A DNA stretch of 31,900 bases, from positions 1 through 31,900 of the forward strand of contig JAVEYH010000027.1 in assembly GCA_034003585.1 (NCBI GenBank). Reading direction: 5' to 3'. Shown here one piece after another: positions 15,282-23,484 of this stretch. The notes under the pieces are model-generated. The model did not search any database and was not told the origin of the DNA. It saw only the letters and a program-made list of their open reading frames with translations. The DNA is from JAPXSY01 sp034003585 (lineage in GTDB: Bacteria; Verrucomicrobiota; Kiritimatiellia; RFP12; UBA1067). Numbering within the stretch: the stretch's first letter is position 1; each line of letters begins with the position of its first letter. The position numbers were made by a program, and so were the translations under genes.

Positions 15282-16525
15282 TCCCGCGCGAACTGGTCCG
15301 CGCTCTGCCCAAGAGCGATGTGCATACGCATCTGGACGGTTCCATGCGCATCGCGACGCTGATCGAACTGGCCCGCGAGCAGCGGGTGACGCTGCCTTCG
15401 TATGAGGAGGCGGGGCTGCTCGAATTGGTGTTCAAACCGGTTTACCGCGATCTGGCCGATTATCTGCAGGGGTTTGAGTACCTCTGTGCGGTGTTGCGCC
15501 GGCGCGACGCGCTCGAGCGCGCGGCCTGCGAGATGGCGGAGGATGCCATTGCCCAAGGCGTGCGGTATCTCGAAGTCCGGTTCGCGCCACAGCGGCTGGC
15601 GGAAACGGGCGAGGGGTGCGTGCAGGCGTTCAAGGCGGTGCATGACGGGCTGGCCCGGGCCGCGCGGGCGCACAATTTGTCGGAAAGCGTGCGCGCGCAG
15701 GGGGATATCCCGTTCGAGTGGGCCATCCTCTGCTGCGCCATGCGCAATTTCGGGCGCGGCATGGGGACCTATTATGACCGTCTGCTGGATGTGCTGCCGG
15801 GCATGGCGCGCAACGAGTTGGTCTCCATCGCCTCGCTGGAGGCGGTGCGCGCGGCGGTAAAGGCGCGCGATCGCGAGGGGGTGCCGGTCACCGGGTTCGA
15901 TCTGGCCGGCGAAGAGGCGGGATACCGTGCCGGCCATCATGTGGCGGCGTATGAGGAGGCGCACCGGCACTTCATCCGCAAAACCGTGCACGCGGGCGAG
16001 GCGTACGGCCCCGAGTCGATCTACGAGGCGATCGCCCGGTGTCACGCCGAACGGATCGGGCACGGCACCTTTCTGTTCGCGGCCGACCGGATCCGCGATC
16101 CGTCGATTCCCGACCGCCAGGCCTTCACCGAGTCGTTGGCCGAGTATATCGCGACCATGCGGGTGACGATCGAAGTCTGCCCGACCAGCAATCTGCAAAC
16201 CATCCCCGAACTGGGCGGCGACCTGCGCAGGCATCCGGTGCGGCGCATGCTCGCGTACGGCATGTCGGTGGCGGTGGCCACGGACAACACGCTGGTTTCC
16301 CGCACGGACATCAATACCGAACTGCTGCGGGTGGCGGAGGCGTGCGAACTGGATCGCCGCGCTTTCCAACGCCTGGTGCTGGCCGGCTTCAAGGCCGCGT
16401 TCTATCCCGGACGGTATGAGGCGAAGCGGCGGTTTGTGCGGCGGGCCGCGGAACGGATCGAACAGATCTTGGGCGCCGTTCCGGAGAGCGGCGCGGGGAA
16501 GGGGGCGGCCGCATGCGATTCCTGA
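15278..16525 (+). CDS. adenosine deaminase family protein, long form
   Basis: A 415-residue zinc hydrolase predicted to deaminate adenosine (or a related purine) to inosine. Zinc and catalytic motifs are in order: HTHLDGS (H16, H18), FDLAGEE, HAGEAYG (H238, E241), ERIGHGT (H262), EVCPTSN and ATDNT (D336). Position 337 is Asn where most adenosine deaminases have the second Asp of TDDP; as I recall, a TDN form also occurs in some actinobacterial enzymes. It is about 65 residues longer than the usual enzyme because of inserts near TYYDRLLDVL and FAADRIRDPSIP. The start is set by GGAGGAGGG and the ATGA overlap with the GYF gene. The 3' end overlaps the next gene by 13 bases. Other purine deaminases (for example aminodeoxyfutalosine deaminase) cannot be excluded. 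Confidence 0.85.
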   Translation: MIPRELVRALPKSDVHTHLDGSMRIATLIELAREQRVTLPSYEEAGLLELVFKPVYRDLADYLQGFEYLCAVLRRRDALERAACEMAEDAIAQGVRYLEVRFAPQRLAETGEGCVQAFKAVHDGLARAARAHNLSESVRAQGDIPFEWAILCCAMRNFGRGMGTYYDRLLDVLPGMARNELVSIASLEAVRAAVKARDREGVPVTGFDLAGEEAGYRAGHHVAAYEEAHRHFIRKTVHAGEAYGPESIYEAIARCHAERIGHGTFLFAADRIRDPSIPDRQAFTESLAEYIATMRVTIEVCPTSNLQTIPELGGDLRRHPVRRMLAYGMSVAVATDNTLVSRTDINTELLRVAEACELDRRAFQRLVLAGFKAAFYPGRYEAKRRFVRRAAERIEQILGAVPESGAGKGAAACDS

Positions 16526-18141
16526 CGGTGGATCAGATGCGCGCCGCGGACCGCGATGCCGTCACCGAGGCGGGGATTCCGGAACGGGTGCTGATGCGCC
16601 GGGCCGGCGAGGCGCTGGCGTGCGCGGTGGCGCGCGTGGCGGCACGGCGGCGGACGCGCACGGCGGTGCTGGTGGCCGGCCACGGGAACAACGGCGGCGA
16701 TGCCTGTGTGGCCGCGCGCGTGTTGCGGGAGGCCGGGTTCCGCACGCGGGTGCTCCTGACCGCTCCGGCCGCGCGGTTCCGCGGGGTCGCCCGCGAGGCG
16801 TGGGAGGCGATGGACGCGGCGGGCGTGCCGTGGGCGGAGCCCGAAGCCTCGGAATCCGCGTGCGGCGGATGGGCGGAGGACGTGGACAGGGGCGCCGCGC
16901 CTTCCGCATGCGGCGGCGTGGTGGTGGACGGGGTGCTGGGCACGGGATGCGCCGGCGCGCCGGCCGGCGCGGCCGCGCGGGCGATCGGGTGGATCAACCG
17001 GCAGCGCGCGCACGCGGCGATCATTGCCGCGGATGTGCCTTCGGGCGTGCATGGCGATACCGGCGAAGCCGCGGGCGTTGCGGCGCAAGCCGATGTGACC
17101 GTCACCTTCGCGCGCCCCAAACGCGGGCTGCTCAACCCGTGCGGCGCGGAGCGCTTCGGCCATGTGATCGTGGCCGACATCGGCTTGCCGGACGCGTTAT
17201 GCGACCGGGGCGCGGATGACGCGCCGTGCGAATGCATCGCCCTGCCGGAACTCGCCCGGTTCTTTCCGCGCCGGCGATGGGGTGACCACAAGGGCGCGTG
17301 CGGTCATGTCGCCGTGATCGGCGGCGCGGCGGGAACGCCGGGCGCGCCGGCGCTCGCGGCGCTCGGCGCGGTGCGGAGCGGGGCCGGACTGGTATCGCTG
17401 GCGGTGCCGCCGCAGAGCGCGGCCGCGGTTGCGGCGTGGGTGCCCGAGGCGATGTGCCATACGCTGGACGCGCCGCGGGGGGTGATCGCGCCGCAGGCGC
17501 TGGCCGCGGGGTTTCCGGGGCTGGACGCCTGCACGGTGATCGTCGCCGGGCCGGGCTTGTCGCGGCACGAGGAGGCGTGCCGCACCGTGGCGCGGCTTCT
17601 GGAGGGCAGTCCGCGCCGTCTGGTGCTGGATGCCGACGGGCTCAACGCTCTGGCGGATCTGTTCCGCGGCGGCTGGCGCCCGCGCGCCGGGCAGAATCTG
17701 CTGCTGACGCCGCATCCGGGTGAGGCGGCGCGGCTGCTGGGTCTCAGCGTGGCGGCGGTGGAGGCGGACCGCGTGGCGGCGGTGCGGCTGCTGGCGGAAC
17801 GGTACCGGGCGGTGGCGGTGCTCAAAGGCGCGGGCACGCTGGTGTGCGCGCCGGACGGCCGGCCCTGGCTGAACCGGACCGGCAATCCCGGTATGGCTTC
17901 GGGCGGAATGGGGGATCTGCTCGCGGGGATGGTCGCCGCGTTGTGGGCACAGGGGCTGGAGCCTGTGCGGGCGGCCTGTACCGCGGTGTGGGCGCACGGT
18001 GCCGCGGGGGATGAGGCGGTATGGGAAGAGGGCCGCACTGCGCTGAGCGCCACGCGGCTGGCCGGCGCGCTCGGACCGGTTTTCGCCGGACTGGAACGGC
18101 TCGCGGCAGGATGCGGGGAAGGGGGCGGCGGTGTCGGCTGA
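16513..18141 (+). CDS. nnrE/nnrD fusion: bifunctional NAD(P)HX epimerase / ADP-dependent NAD(P)HX dehydratase
   Basis: A 542-residue metabolite-repair enzyme that restores damaged hydrated NADH and NADPH. The N-terminal half (about 1-235) is the YjeF_N epimerase, with LTVDQMRAADR, GHGNNGGD (56-63), VDGVLGTG and the ADVPSGVHGDTG loop. The C-terminal half (about 245-535) is the ribokinase-like dehydratase: HKGACGHVAVIGGA, VAGPGLS, LDADGLNAL, LTPHPGEAARLLG, LKGAGTLV, and GNPGMASGGMGD (457-468) ending in the catalytic-region Asp. The linker in the epimerase half is unusually rich in Ala, Gly and Cys. The ATG lies inside the adenosine deaminase 3' end and follows GGGAAGGGGG, indicating coupled translation. 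Confidence 0.95.
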   Translation: MRFLTVDQMRAADRDAVTEAGIPERVLMRRAGEALACAVARVAARRRTRTAVLVAGHGNNGGDACVAARVLREAGFRTRVLLTAPAARFRGVAREAWEAMDAAGVPWAEPEASESACGGWAEDVDRGAAPSACGGVVVDGVLGTGCAGAPAGAAARAIGWINRQRAHAAIIAADVPSGVHGDTGEAAGVAAQADVTVTFARPKRGLLNPCGAERFGHVIVADIGLPDALCDRGADDAPCECIALPELARFFPRRRWGDHKGACGHVAVIGGAAGTPGAPALAALGAVRSGAGLVSLAVPPQSAAAVAAWVPEAMCHTLDAPRGVIAPQALAAGFPGLDACTVIVAGPGLSRHEEACRTVARLLEGSPRRLVLDADGLNALADLFRGGWRPRAGQNLLLTPHPGEAARLLGLSVAAVEADRVAAVRLLAERYRAVAVLKGAGTLVCAPDGRPWLNRTGNPGMASGGMGDLLAGMVAALWAQGLEPVRAACTAVWAHGAAGDEAVWEEGRTALSATRLAGALGPVFAGLERLAAGCGEGGGGVG

Positions 18142-18877
18142 GCTGACGGATCGCCAGGTGCTGACGCGCCTGGCGTGGCTGTTCGCGCTCTTTGCGGCGA
18201 TCGGCCTGGTGGCGGGCGCGAGCCGGATGTGGCCTGCAGGCTGGCAGTTGCGGGCGTGCGGCGATGTGGTGCGGGTGCGCGAGGCGCTTTCGATGTTCGT
18301 CTTCACGCCGGCCCTCTGTCTCGTGTTCTGGCTGATCGGCCGCACAGTCGGCCGTGGCCGCACGGTCGTGGCGGCGGATCTGCTGATGGTGCTTTCCGTG
18401 TATGGGGTGGCGTGCGGCATGGGGATCCATGATCCGGCCAACCGTTTGATCAGCGCGTATTCGGGGACCGGCGCGCTCACGCCGGAGGTGCGGCGCTCGC
18501 TGGTCTATCTGGACGACGCGTTGGGGCATTGGGTTTTCTGGTCCGGCTTTGTGCTCGCCACCTGGGTGCTGGGCCTCCGCCAGGCGCTCGCGCCTCTGAC
18601 CGAGCGGATGCAGTGGCCCTGGCGGATCGGACTGGGTGCCGTGGCGGCGGCGTTCCTGTGGGTGATGGTCACGAATCTGTGGGACGAGTATCCCAAGACC
18701 CGGGCGGACCTGGGCGTGATCCTGCTGGCCGCGCTGGGGCCGTTGGCGGCGCATGCGGCGGCCGGCCGGGGCGCGGGCGTGCTGCGGATGCCGCTGCACT
18801 TCGTGGTCTATCCGGTTTATCTCGGCAGTGTCGCGGTGACGCTGGTCAGTTGGCTGGTCCGGTACGGCAGGGTGTGA
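18131..18877 (+). CDS. unknown 7-TM membrane protein
   Basis: A 248-residue protein from a GTG start that overlaps the end of the NAD(P)HX repair gene by 11 bases, with a purine-rich GGGGAAGGGGG stretch just before it. About seven hydrophobic helices are visible, spanning the whole length. Recurrent polar features lie at helix edges: GMGIHDPANR, the Asp-Asp pair in YLDDALGHWVFW, and TNLWDEYPKTR. His, Asp and Trp at membrane boundaries could bind a metal or haem, but I cannot name a family. It is the seventh gene of the + strand operon, 41 bp before yicC. Confidence 0.75.
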   Translation: MSAELTDRQVLTRLAWLFALFAAIGLVAGASRMWPAGWQLRACGDVVRVREALSMFVFTPALCLVFWLIGRTVGRGRTVVAADLLMVLSVYGVACGMGIHDPANRLISAYSGTGALTPEVRRSLVYLDDALGHWVFWSGFVLATWVLGLRQALAPLTERMQWPWRIGLGAVAAAFLWVMVTNLWDEYPKTRADLGVILLAALGPLAAHAAAGRGAGVLRMPLHFVVYPVYLGSVAVTLVSWLVRYGRV

Positions 18878-18918
18878 AGGGCGGGCGGGTGCGGCCCGAC
18901 GGGAAGGAGTGTGGCGTC

Positions 18919-19806
18919 ATGGCGATCAGGAGTATGACGGGTTTCGGCCGCGGCGAGGCGGAAGAAGGCGGACGCGGGGTAACGGTGGAGTTGAGCGCGG
19001 TCAACCGCAAGCAGTTCGATTGCAGCCTCTCCCTGCCGCGCGAGTTGTCGAGTCTGGACGCGCGGATCCAGGCGCTGATCCGCACCCGGGTGTCGCGTGG
19101 GTATGTCAAAGGGATGGTGACGGGTACAGCGGGGACGGGTGAGGCCGGTGGCGGTGTGGCGGGCTGGGACCCGGAAACCATCGGCAAGCAGCTCGCGGCT
19201 CTGCGTGGCTTGGCGGCGCGTTTGGGGTTGGCGGATGATCTGACCGCCTCCTCGCTGCTGCGTCTGCCGGATCTGCTGCGGGGCGCGGCACCGCTGGAGC
19301 CGGAAAAAATATGGCCGCTGGTGGAGCGCGCGGGAACGCTGGCGTTGGAGCGTCTTGATGCGATGCGGCAGCGGGAGGGTGCGGCCCTCGAACGGGATCT
19401 GCGCGAACGGCTGGCGGCGCTGGAGAAGACCGCGGGACGGATCGCCGCGCGCGCGCCGGCGGTGCCTGCGGCCTATCAGGCGTTGCTGGCGAAACGCCTC
19501 GGCGAACTGATGGGGGAAGGGGCGGCGGTCGATGCCGCGCTGGTGGCGCGCGAAGTGGCGGTGTTCGCGGACCGGTGTGATGTGAGCGAGGAACTGACCC
19601 GGCTCGCCAGCCATTTCGCGCAGGCGGTCAAGGCGCTGGACACGGGCGGCGCATGCGGCCGCACACTGGACTTCCTCTGTCAGGAGATGTTCCGCGAGAT
19701 CAACACCACCGGTTCCAAGGCCAACGACGCCGAAATCTCCCGGCACGTGATCGTTTTCAAGGCCGCACTGGAGGCGGTGCGCGAACAGGTCCAGAACATC
19801 GAGTGA
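18919..19806 (+). CDS. yicC: YicC family endoribonuclease
   Basis: A 295-residue protein of the YicC/YloC family, members of which are reported as endoribonucleases affecting small RNAs. The N-terminal signature SMTGFGRGEAEE leads into VELSAVNRKQFDCSLSLPREL, and the C-terminal DUF1732 region has VAREVAVFADRCDVSEELTRL, DFLCQEMFREINTTGSKAND and the family-end VREQVQNIE. Length and order are normal. AAGGAG lies 9 bases before the ATG at 18919. A longer open frame exists upstream but has no family similarity. It is the last gene of the + strand operon; in many bacteria the next gene is gmk, which is absent here. A strong stem-loop follows 18 bases after the stop. Confidence 0.95.
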   Translation: MAIRSMTGFGRGEAEEGGRGVTVELSAVNRKQFDCSLSLPRELSSLDARIQALIRTRVSRGYVKGMVTGTAGTGEAGGGVAGWDPETIGKQLAALRGLAARLGLADDLTASSLLRLPDLLRGAAPLEPEKIWPLVERAGTLALERLDAMRQREGAALERDLRERLAALEKTAGRIAARAPAVPAAYQALLAKRLGELMGEGAAVDAALVAREVAVFADRCDVSEELTRLASHFAQAVKALDTGGACGRTLDFLCQEMFREINTTGSKANDAEISRHVIVFKAALEAVREQVQNIE

Positions 19807-19814
19807 CGCGGCCG

Positions 19815-19854
19815 GAAAAAGAAACGGGGCCGGCCCGTTGCGGGCCCGCCCCGT
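19815..19854 (-). terminator. intrinsic terminator of the TRL lipoprotein gene
   Basis: On the minus strand a 14-bp GC-rich stem (19824-19854, one internal mismatch, 3-base loop) is followed by TTTCTTTTT, a textbook rho-independent terminator 20 bases after the lipoprotein stop. On the + strand the same stem follows yicC but lacks a T-run, so it would act only weakly there. Confidence 0.85.
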
Positions 19855-19874
19855 CCCATTCCGGCAGCAAAGGG

Positions 19875-20195
19875 TTATTCGCCGTACACGATGGTGTTGA
19901 CCTCGCTGTAGATGAAGAGGATGTTCTTCACATCATAGTCCACATGATGGACCTTGGTGATGCCGCCGTTCCGCATGGCCGCGCCGATCGAGGCGTCACC
20001 CGTGGCGAAGCAGATGATGCCGGTGGATTTGGCTTGGCCGCGTTTGGCCGGGCGGACCGTGTTGTCCACGACCGGATCCGAGGCGACGTGATCGACCGTG
20101 ATCACAGCCATGATGTTACCTTTCATGGGCGAGAGGCATCCGGTGGTCATCAGGGCGCCGGCGCAGAGCAGGGACAGGGCGAGAGACTTTTTCAT
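19875..20195 (-). CDS. TRL-like family lipoprotein
   Basis: A 106-residue protein with a lipoprotein signal: basic MKK start, hydrophobic core and lipobox MTTGC (Cys20). The mature part matches the TRL-like family, seen in the closing block ATGDASIGAAMRNGGITKVHHVDYDV followed by TIVYGE. The function is unknown. AAGGAG lies 6 bases before the ATG. The gene stands alone between its own promoter (20250-20278) and terminator (19815-19854), an arrangement of an independently expressed, probably abundant envelope lipoprotein (inference). Confidence 0.88.
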   Translation of the reverse strand: MKKSLALSLLCAGALMTTGCLSPMKGNIMAVITVDHVASDPVVDNTVRPAKRGQAKSTGIICFATGDASIGAAMRNGGITKVHHVDYDVKNILFIYSEVNTIVYGE

Positions 20196-20249
20196 AGTAA
20201 CTCCTTGATCGGGTTTGGCCCGTCCGCACCATGCGAACGGAGGAAGACG

Positions 20250-20278
20250 ATCATAACAGGCCGGGAGGGGGAAGGCAA
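20250..20278 (-). promoter_or_regulatory. sigma-70 promoter of the TRL lipoprotein gene
   Basis: On the minus strand TTGCCT (20273-20278), a 17-bp spacer ending in TGT, and TATGAT (20250-20255) give a near-consensus promoter. The start is expected near 20243, about 48 bases before the ATG. Confidence 0.65.
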
Positions 20279-20341
20279 CCGTGGCCGGGAGTCCGGCGTG
20301 ATCGCTCCGCGCCACTGCGCGGTCTTCTTCCGGCAGTCCGG

Positions 20342-21703
20342 TTATTTCAGACGCCGGACCAGCCGGAACTGGCCTTTGTAATGGGCGGTCAGTTTTTTCA
20401 GGAACGCGTGCCCGTCTTTGTCGATCTGATAGCCGATGCAATGGATGCGGGGCTCCTTCAGTCCCTTTTCGACGTAGATGCTCTGATAGAGCAGGCTGAT
20501 GTGCTGGACGAAATCCGCCAGCGTCCAGAGGGCGGGGGGCGGCGGTTTCGGCGGTGCGGGTTCGGGCCCGATATCCGTCACCTCCGTCCAATAGCCTTCG
20601 CGGGCGGGCGCGCCGGGGTCCGGCTGCTGGCCTTCGCGCATCGGGCCTTGGGAGGGCGGCCGCGCCTGCTGCGGCGGGACCCAGACGCGCCGGGTCGGCG
20701 CGTTGGCGCGCGCCTGACGGTAGGCCTCGATGGCACCCGCGTGCGTGCGGTTCCACTCTTCCCGGATCCGGTTTTGCGCCGCAAGCTGGGCTTCGGTCGG
20801 CTGTTTGATCACTTGCGGCTGGCCGTCGCTGATGATCAGGAGGGTGTCGGCGCCCTGGGACATGGCCGCCGAGATGGCCAGGTCGAGCCGCGTGGAGCCG
20901 CCGGCGGCTTGCATGCCCTTTTCGTGTCCGCTGAAATTACCGGAATCATGGCCCCAGTTTCCCTCGGTGTTGAACGGGTCGAGGAAGCGCTTGGCGCGTG
21001 TGCGCGTCTCCGCGTTGGCGTACTGCATCTTCTCCGTGTCCAGCATGGAACAGCCGTCGGCGAAGACGATCACGTTGAACAGGGTCCCCTCTTTGATGGC
21101 GTCGATCACCTCGCTCACGCGCTGTTTGACCCGCAGAAACCCCGCCGGGCCGCCGCGCTCCTCCTCCACCATGCTGACCGACACATCGACACATACGGCG
21201 ATGCGCTCGCCTGAGGCTTTGATACCGAAGAAGTTGACCTGGGAGACCCCCTGGCCGAAGCCGGACGTGCCGTACCCTGTGCCCAGCCCGACGCCCATGC
21301 CCATGCCGGTGACGGCCTTGAATTTGGGCTGGAACGTGGTGTTCACGAGTTTGGGGTCGACCTTGATGTCCGGCAGGGTGATCTGGGAGGGGCGGGCGGA
21401 GACCAGTCGCGGCACCACTTGCGGACGGCTCGAACTGCGCTGCTTCTGCTGCACCTTCACTTTGAGTTCGACCTTGCGCGGCTCATACGTGCGGATGGGG
21501 GGCGGGGCTTCAAAGACGGTCTGTTCCCGGGTCAGCGAACGGACCAGCACGACGCCGCCGAAAATCAGGCCGCCCGCGAGATGCAGGAGCAGGCTGCCGG
21601 CCAGCACCCTGCGCAGCATTTGTCTGCGCGACGGCGTCCTTCCGTCTGGATTGATCCAGTGCAGCAGCTTTCGCAAGAAACGCATAGTCACCTTCGTACG
21701 CAT
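20342..21703 (-). CDS. membrane-anchored vWA-domain protein of an Exb-type cluster
   Basis: A 453-residue protein. After a basic N-terminus, one membrane segment (about 33-54, VLAGSLLLHLAGGLIFGGVVLV) anchors it. Next comes a Pro- and Lys-rich stretch (PPPIRTYEPRKVELKVKVQ), reminiscent of TonB linkers, and a Gly-rich segment. The vWA domain (about 160-445) has the MIDAS elements DVSVS (D173), GGSTRLD and ISDG (D293), with a long Pro/Gln-rich insert before its last strands. The ATG at 21703 shares one base with the ExbD stop (TAATG). A second ATG at 21685 preceded by AAGGTG is an equally possible start. It ends the ExbB-ExbD-ExbD cluster, where TonB or TolA would be expected. This suggests, as inference, that the channel drives a vWA protein acting on a periplasmic partner. 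Confidence 0.85.
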   Translation of the reverse strand: MRTKVTMRFLRKLLHWINPDGRTPSRRQMLRRVLAGSLLLHLAGGLIFGGVVLVRSLTREQTVFEAPPPIRTYEPRKVELKVKVQQKQRSSSRPQVVPRLVSARPSQITLPDIKVDPKLVNTTFQPKFKAVTGMGMGVGLGTGYGTSGFGQGVSQVNFFGIKASGERIAVCVDVSVSMVEEERGGPAGFLRVKQRVSEVIDAIKEGTLFNVIVFADGCSMLDTEKMQYANAETRTRAKRFLDPFNTEGNWGHDSGNFSGHEKGMQAAGGSTRLDLAISAAMSQGADTLLIISDGQPQVIKQPTEAQLAAQNRIREEWNRTHAGAIEAYRQARANAPTRRVWVPPQQARPPSQGPMREGQQPDPGAPAREGYWTEVTDIGPEPAPPKPPPPALWTLADFVQHISLLYQSIYVEKGLKEPRIHCIGYQIDKDGHAFLKKLTAHYKGQFRLVRRLK

Positions 21704-22143
21704 TACAGGTCCGCCGAGCCGGCGAACGAGACATCTTTGAGCTTCGCCGCCGCACAGGCGTTCATCACATCCACCACCCGCTGGTGCGGCGTGTCGCCGT
21801 CCGCCATGATGGTGATCAGCGCCTTGCCGCCGGAGGCCTCGGCGCTCAGGCGGTAGCGGGTCAGCGTGGCGACAAGTTCAGGCAGGTCTGTGGAGGCGGC
21901 GGAGTCGAAGGACCGGTCGTTCAGCAGGACCTCGCCGTTTCGGCGCACCTCGATCATCTGCTCATCCGGCATCTCCACGCTGGTGGCCTGCGCCACCATG
22001 CCGGGCAGCCGGATGCCGAGGTCAGCCTCGGGCATGATCAGGGTGCAGGTGCAGATGAAATAGATGAGCAGCAGGAAGGTCATGTCGATCAGCGGGGCCA
22101 TGTCGAGTTCAGGCTCGCCCTGTTCCGGAAGCTTCACGGTCAT
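21703..22143 (-). CDS. ExbD/TolR family protein, second copy
   Basis: A 146-residue inner-membrane protein of the ExbD/TolR family, the periplasmic partner of ExbB-type proton channels. The N-terminus is short and acidic, then a single helix carries the essential Asp (MAPLIDM, D20) and continues as TFLLLIYFICTC. The periplasmic domain ends in the usual DGDTPHQRVVDVMNACAAAKLKDVSFA. Its ATG overlaps the stop of the first ExbD (ATGA), and its stop overlaps the vWA start. Conservation of the membrane Asp in both copies implies that both take part in proton-driven motion. Confidence 0.92.
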   Translation of the reverse strand: MTVKLPEQGEPELDMAPLIDMTFLLLIYFICTCTLIMPEADLGIRLPGMVAQATSVEMPDEQMIEVRRNGEVLLNDRSFDSAASTDLPELVATLTRYRLSAEASGGKALITIMADGDTPHQRVVDVMNACAAAKLKDVSFAGSADL

Positions 22144-22565
22144 TCCGCACCCCCTTCCCCTCCGGGCGAAAAGACGCCGAAAATGAAATCGCCGACCCCC
22201 GCCTCGGCCATGGCGCTCATCACGGCTTTGACCTGCCGGTGCGGCGTGGTTTTGTCAGCGCGCAGGTACACTTTCATCTGGGGGTCCTGTTTGACGCGCT
22301 CGGTCACCAGGCGTTTCAACTCATCCACCGTGACCGGCTGCTGCCCGCTGAAGATCGCGCCGTCCGGGAGGATGTTCACGGTCCAGCGGTCGGGCCGGTC
22401 TTTCGGCACCACCCCGCGGTCCGCGACCGGGATGTCGAGCGTTTTGCTTTTGGTCGCGCTCAGGTGCGAGGCGGTCATGAAAAAGATGATCAGCAGAAAA
22501 ACCATGTCGATCATCGGGGCCATCTGCACCCGGGTCTCCTCTTTCTCTTCCATCACGATACGCAT
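22140..22565 (-). CDS. ExbD/TolR family protein, first copy
   Basis: A 141-residue ExbD/TolR protein. I chose the ATG at 22565 because AGGTG precedes it by 5 bases; a longer open frame to 22607 lacks support, and another Met lies four codons in. The membrane helix holds MAPMIDM (D20), followed by VFLLIIFFM. The periplasmic domain ends with LRADKTTPHRQVKAVMSAMAEAG. It differs clearly from the neighbouring ExbD, so this is a diverged pair and not a recent duplication. It lies 38 bp after the ExbB gene. Confidence 0.92.
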   Translation of the reverse strand: MRIVMEEKEETRVQMAPMIDMVFLLIIFFMTASHLSATKSKTLDIPVADRGVVPKDRPDRWTVNILPDGAIFSGQQPVTVDELKRLVTERVKQDPQMKVYLRADKTTPHRQVKAVMSAMAEAGVGDFIFGVFSPGGEGGAE

Positions 22566-22603
22566 TCCGCACCTCGCAATCCCTTTCCGTCCCGCGCGCG
22601 GAC

Positions 22604-23419
22604 TCACGAACCGGGCTCAAAAGTCCCGTCCGCCGGAAGGTCCGCCGCCGGTGCCGCAGGCCGCGGCGCCGCGCCGTACTTCAGCGTGACATCCAGATGA
22701 TGCGTCAGATCGCCCAGCAGCCGGGAGATCCGCGCCACATGGCCGGTGAACTTTCCTTTGAAATAGAAATAGGCGAACATGCAGGGGATCGCCACGATCA
22801 GGCCGGCCGCGGTCGTGATCATGGCCTCGCCGATGTTGGAGGCCAGTTTTTCAGGCGAGCCCATGGCCCCCATGCCGATCTTGTCGAACGCGCCGATCAT
22901 GCCGGTGACGGTGCCGAGCAGTCCGAGCATCGGGGCGATTTGCGCGACCAGCGAAAGGTGGTTGAGCGGTTTCTGCCAATCCGTGATCTCTTCGACAGAG
23001 GCCTCCTCCATGGCTTTCTCGAACGAGGGGATATCGGGCGTCCCGTCCTGTTCGGTCCGTGTGAGCCCTGCGAGCAGGATTGACGTGAGCAGGCAGGGCG
23101 CGCCGCCGCACAGGGCTTTGGCCGCGGGGATGTCCAATGCGCAGACGCTTTGGGTGAGTGCCGCATGGATGTCGGGGCGGGTCATATTCTCCAGCCGGTA
23201 TTGCATGCCGGCGTAGACCGCGAGGCCGATTCCCGCGACCGAACAGAGACCGATCGGCCACATGATCGGACCGCCGACTTTCCACAGGTCCCACAGGGAT
23301 TTTCCGTTTCCGGCCGCTGCGGCCGCTGCGGCCTCCCCGGTTTGCGCGTGGACCGCGGCCACGGCGGCAGCCGCGAGCAGCGTCAGCATCACGAATTTCG
23401 TCAGGTTGGTTCCGTTCAT
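22604..23419 (-). CDS. MotA/TolQ/ExbB family proton channel protein
   Basis: A 271-residue channel subunit that couples proton flow to periplasmic work with ExbD partners. The start at 23419 follows GAGG with good spacing; upstream codons in the same frame show no similarity. An extra hydrophobic signal-like segment (FVMLTLLAAAAVAAVHAQ) and an Ala-rich stretch precede the usual three helices. The first helix includes IMWPIGLCSVAGIGLAVYAG. The second and third carry LGLLGTVTGMIGAF and MITTAAGLIVAIP, with the conserved channel threonines. An N-terminal extension like this is common in PVC members as far as I know. The C-terminus is Pro/Ala-rich. Confidence 0.93.
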   Translation of the reverse strand: MNGTNLTKFVMLTLLAAAAVAAVHAQTGEAAAAAAAGNGKSLWDLWKVGGPIMWPIGLCSVAGIGLAVYAGMQYRLENMTRPDIHAALTQSVCALDIPAAKALCGGAPCLLTSILLAGLTRTEQDGTPDIPSFEKAMEEASVEEITDWQKPLNHLSLVAQIAPMLGLLGTVTGMIGAFDKIGMGAMGSPEKLASNIGEAMITTAAGLIVAIPCMFAYFYFKGKFTGHVARISRLLGDLTHHLDVTLKYGAAPRPAAPAADLPADGTFEPGS

Positions 23420-23484
23420 CTTTCCTCTCTTTCCGCCTCCGATCCGGCAAGGCGCGTCCGGCTGGCGGCACGCGTCTCCCGCGT

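Noticed and set aside
20307..20322. Hairpin CCGCGC/GCGCGG after the vWA gene
   Set aside because: Stem of only six pairs and no T-run downstream on the minus strand; too weak to call a terminator.
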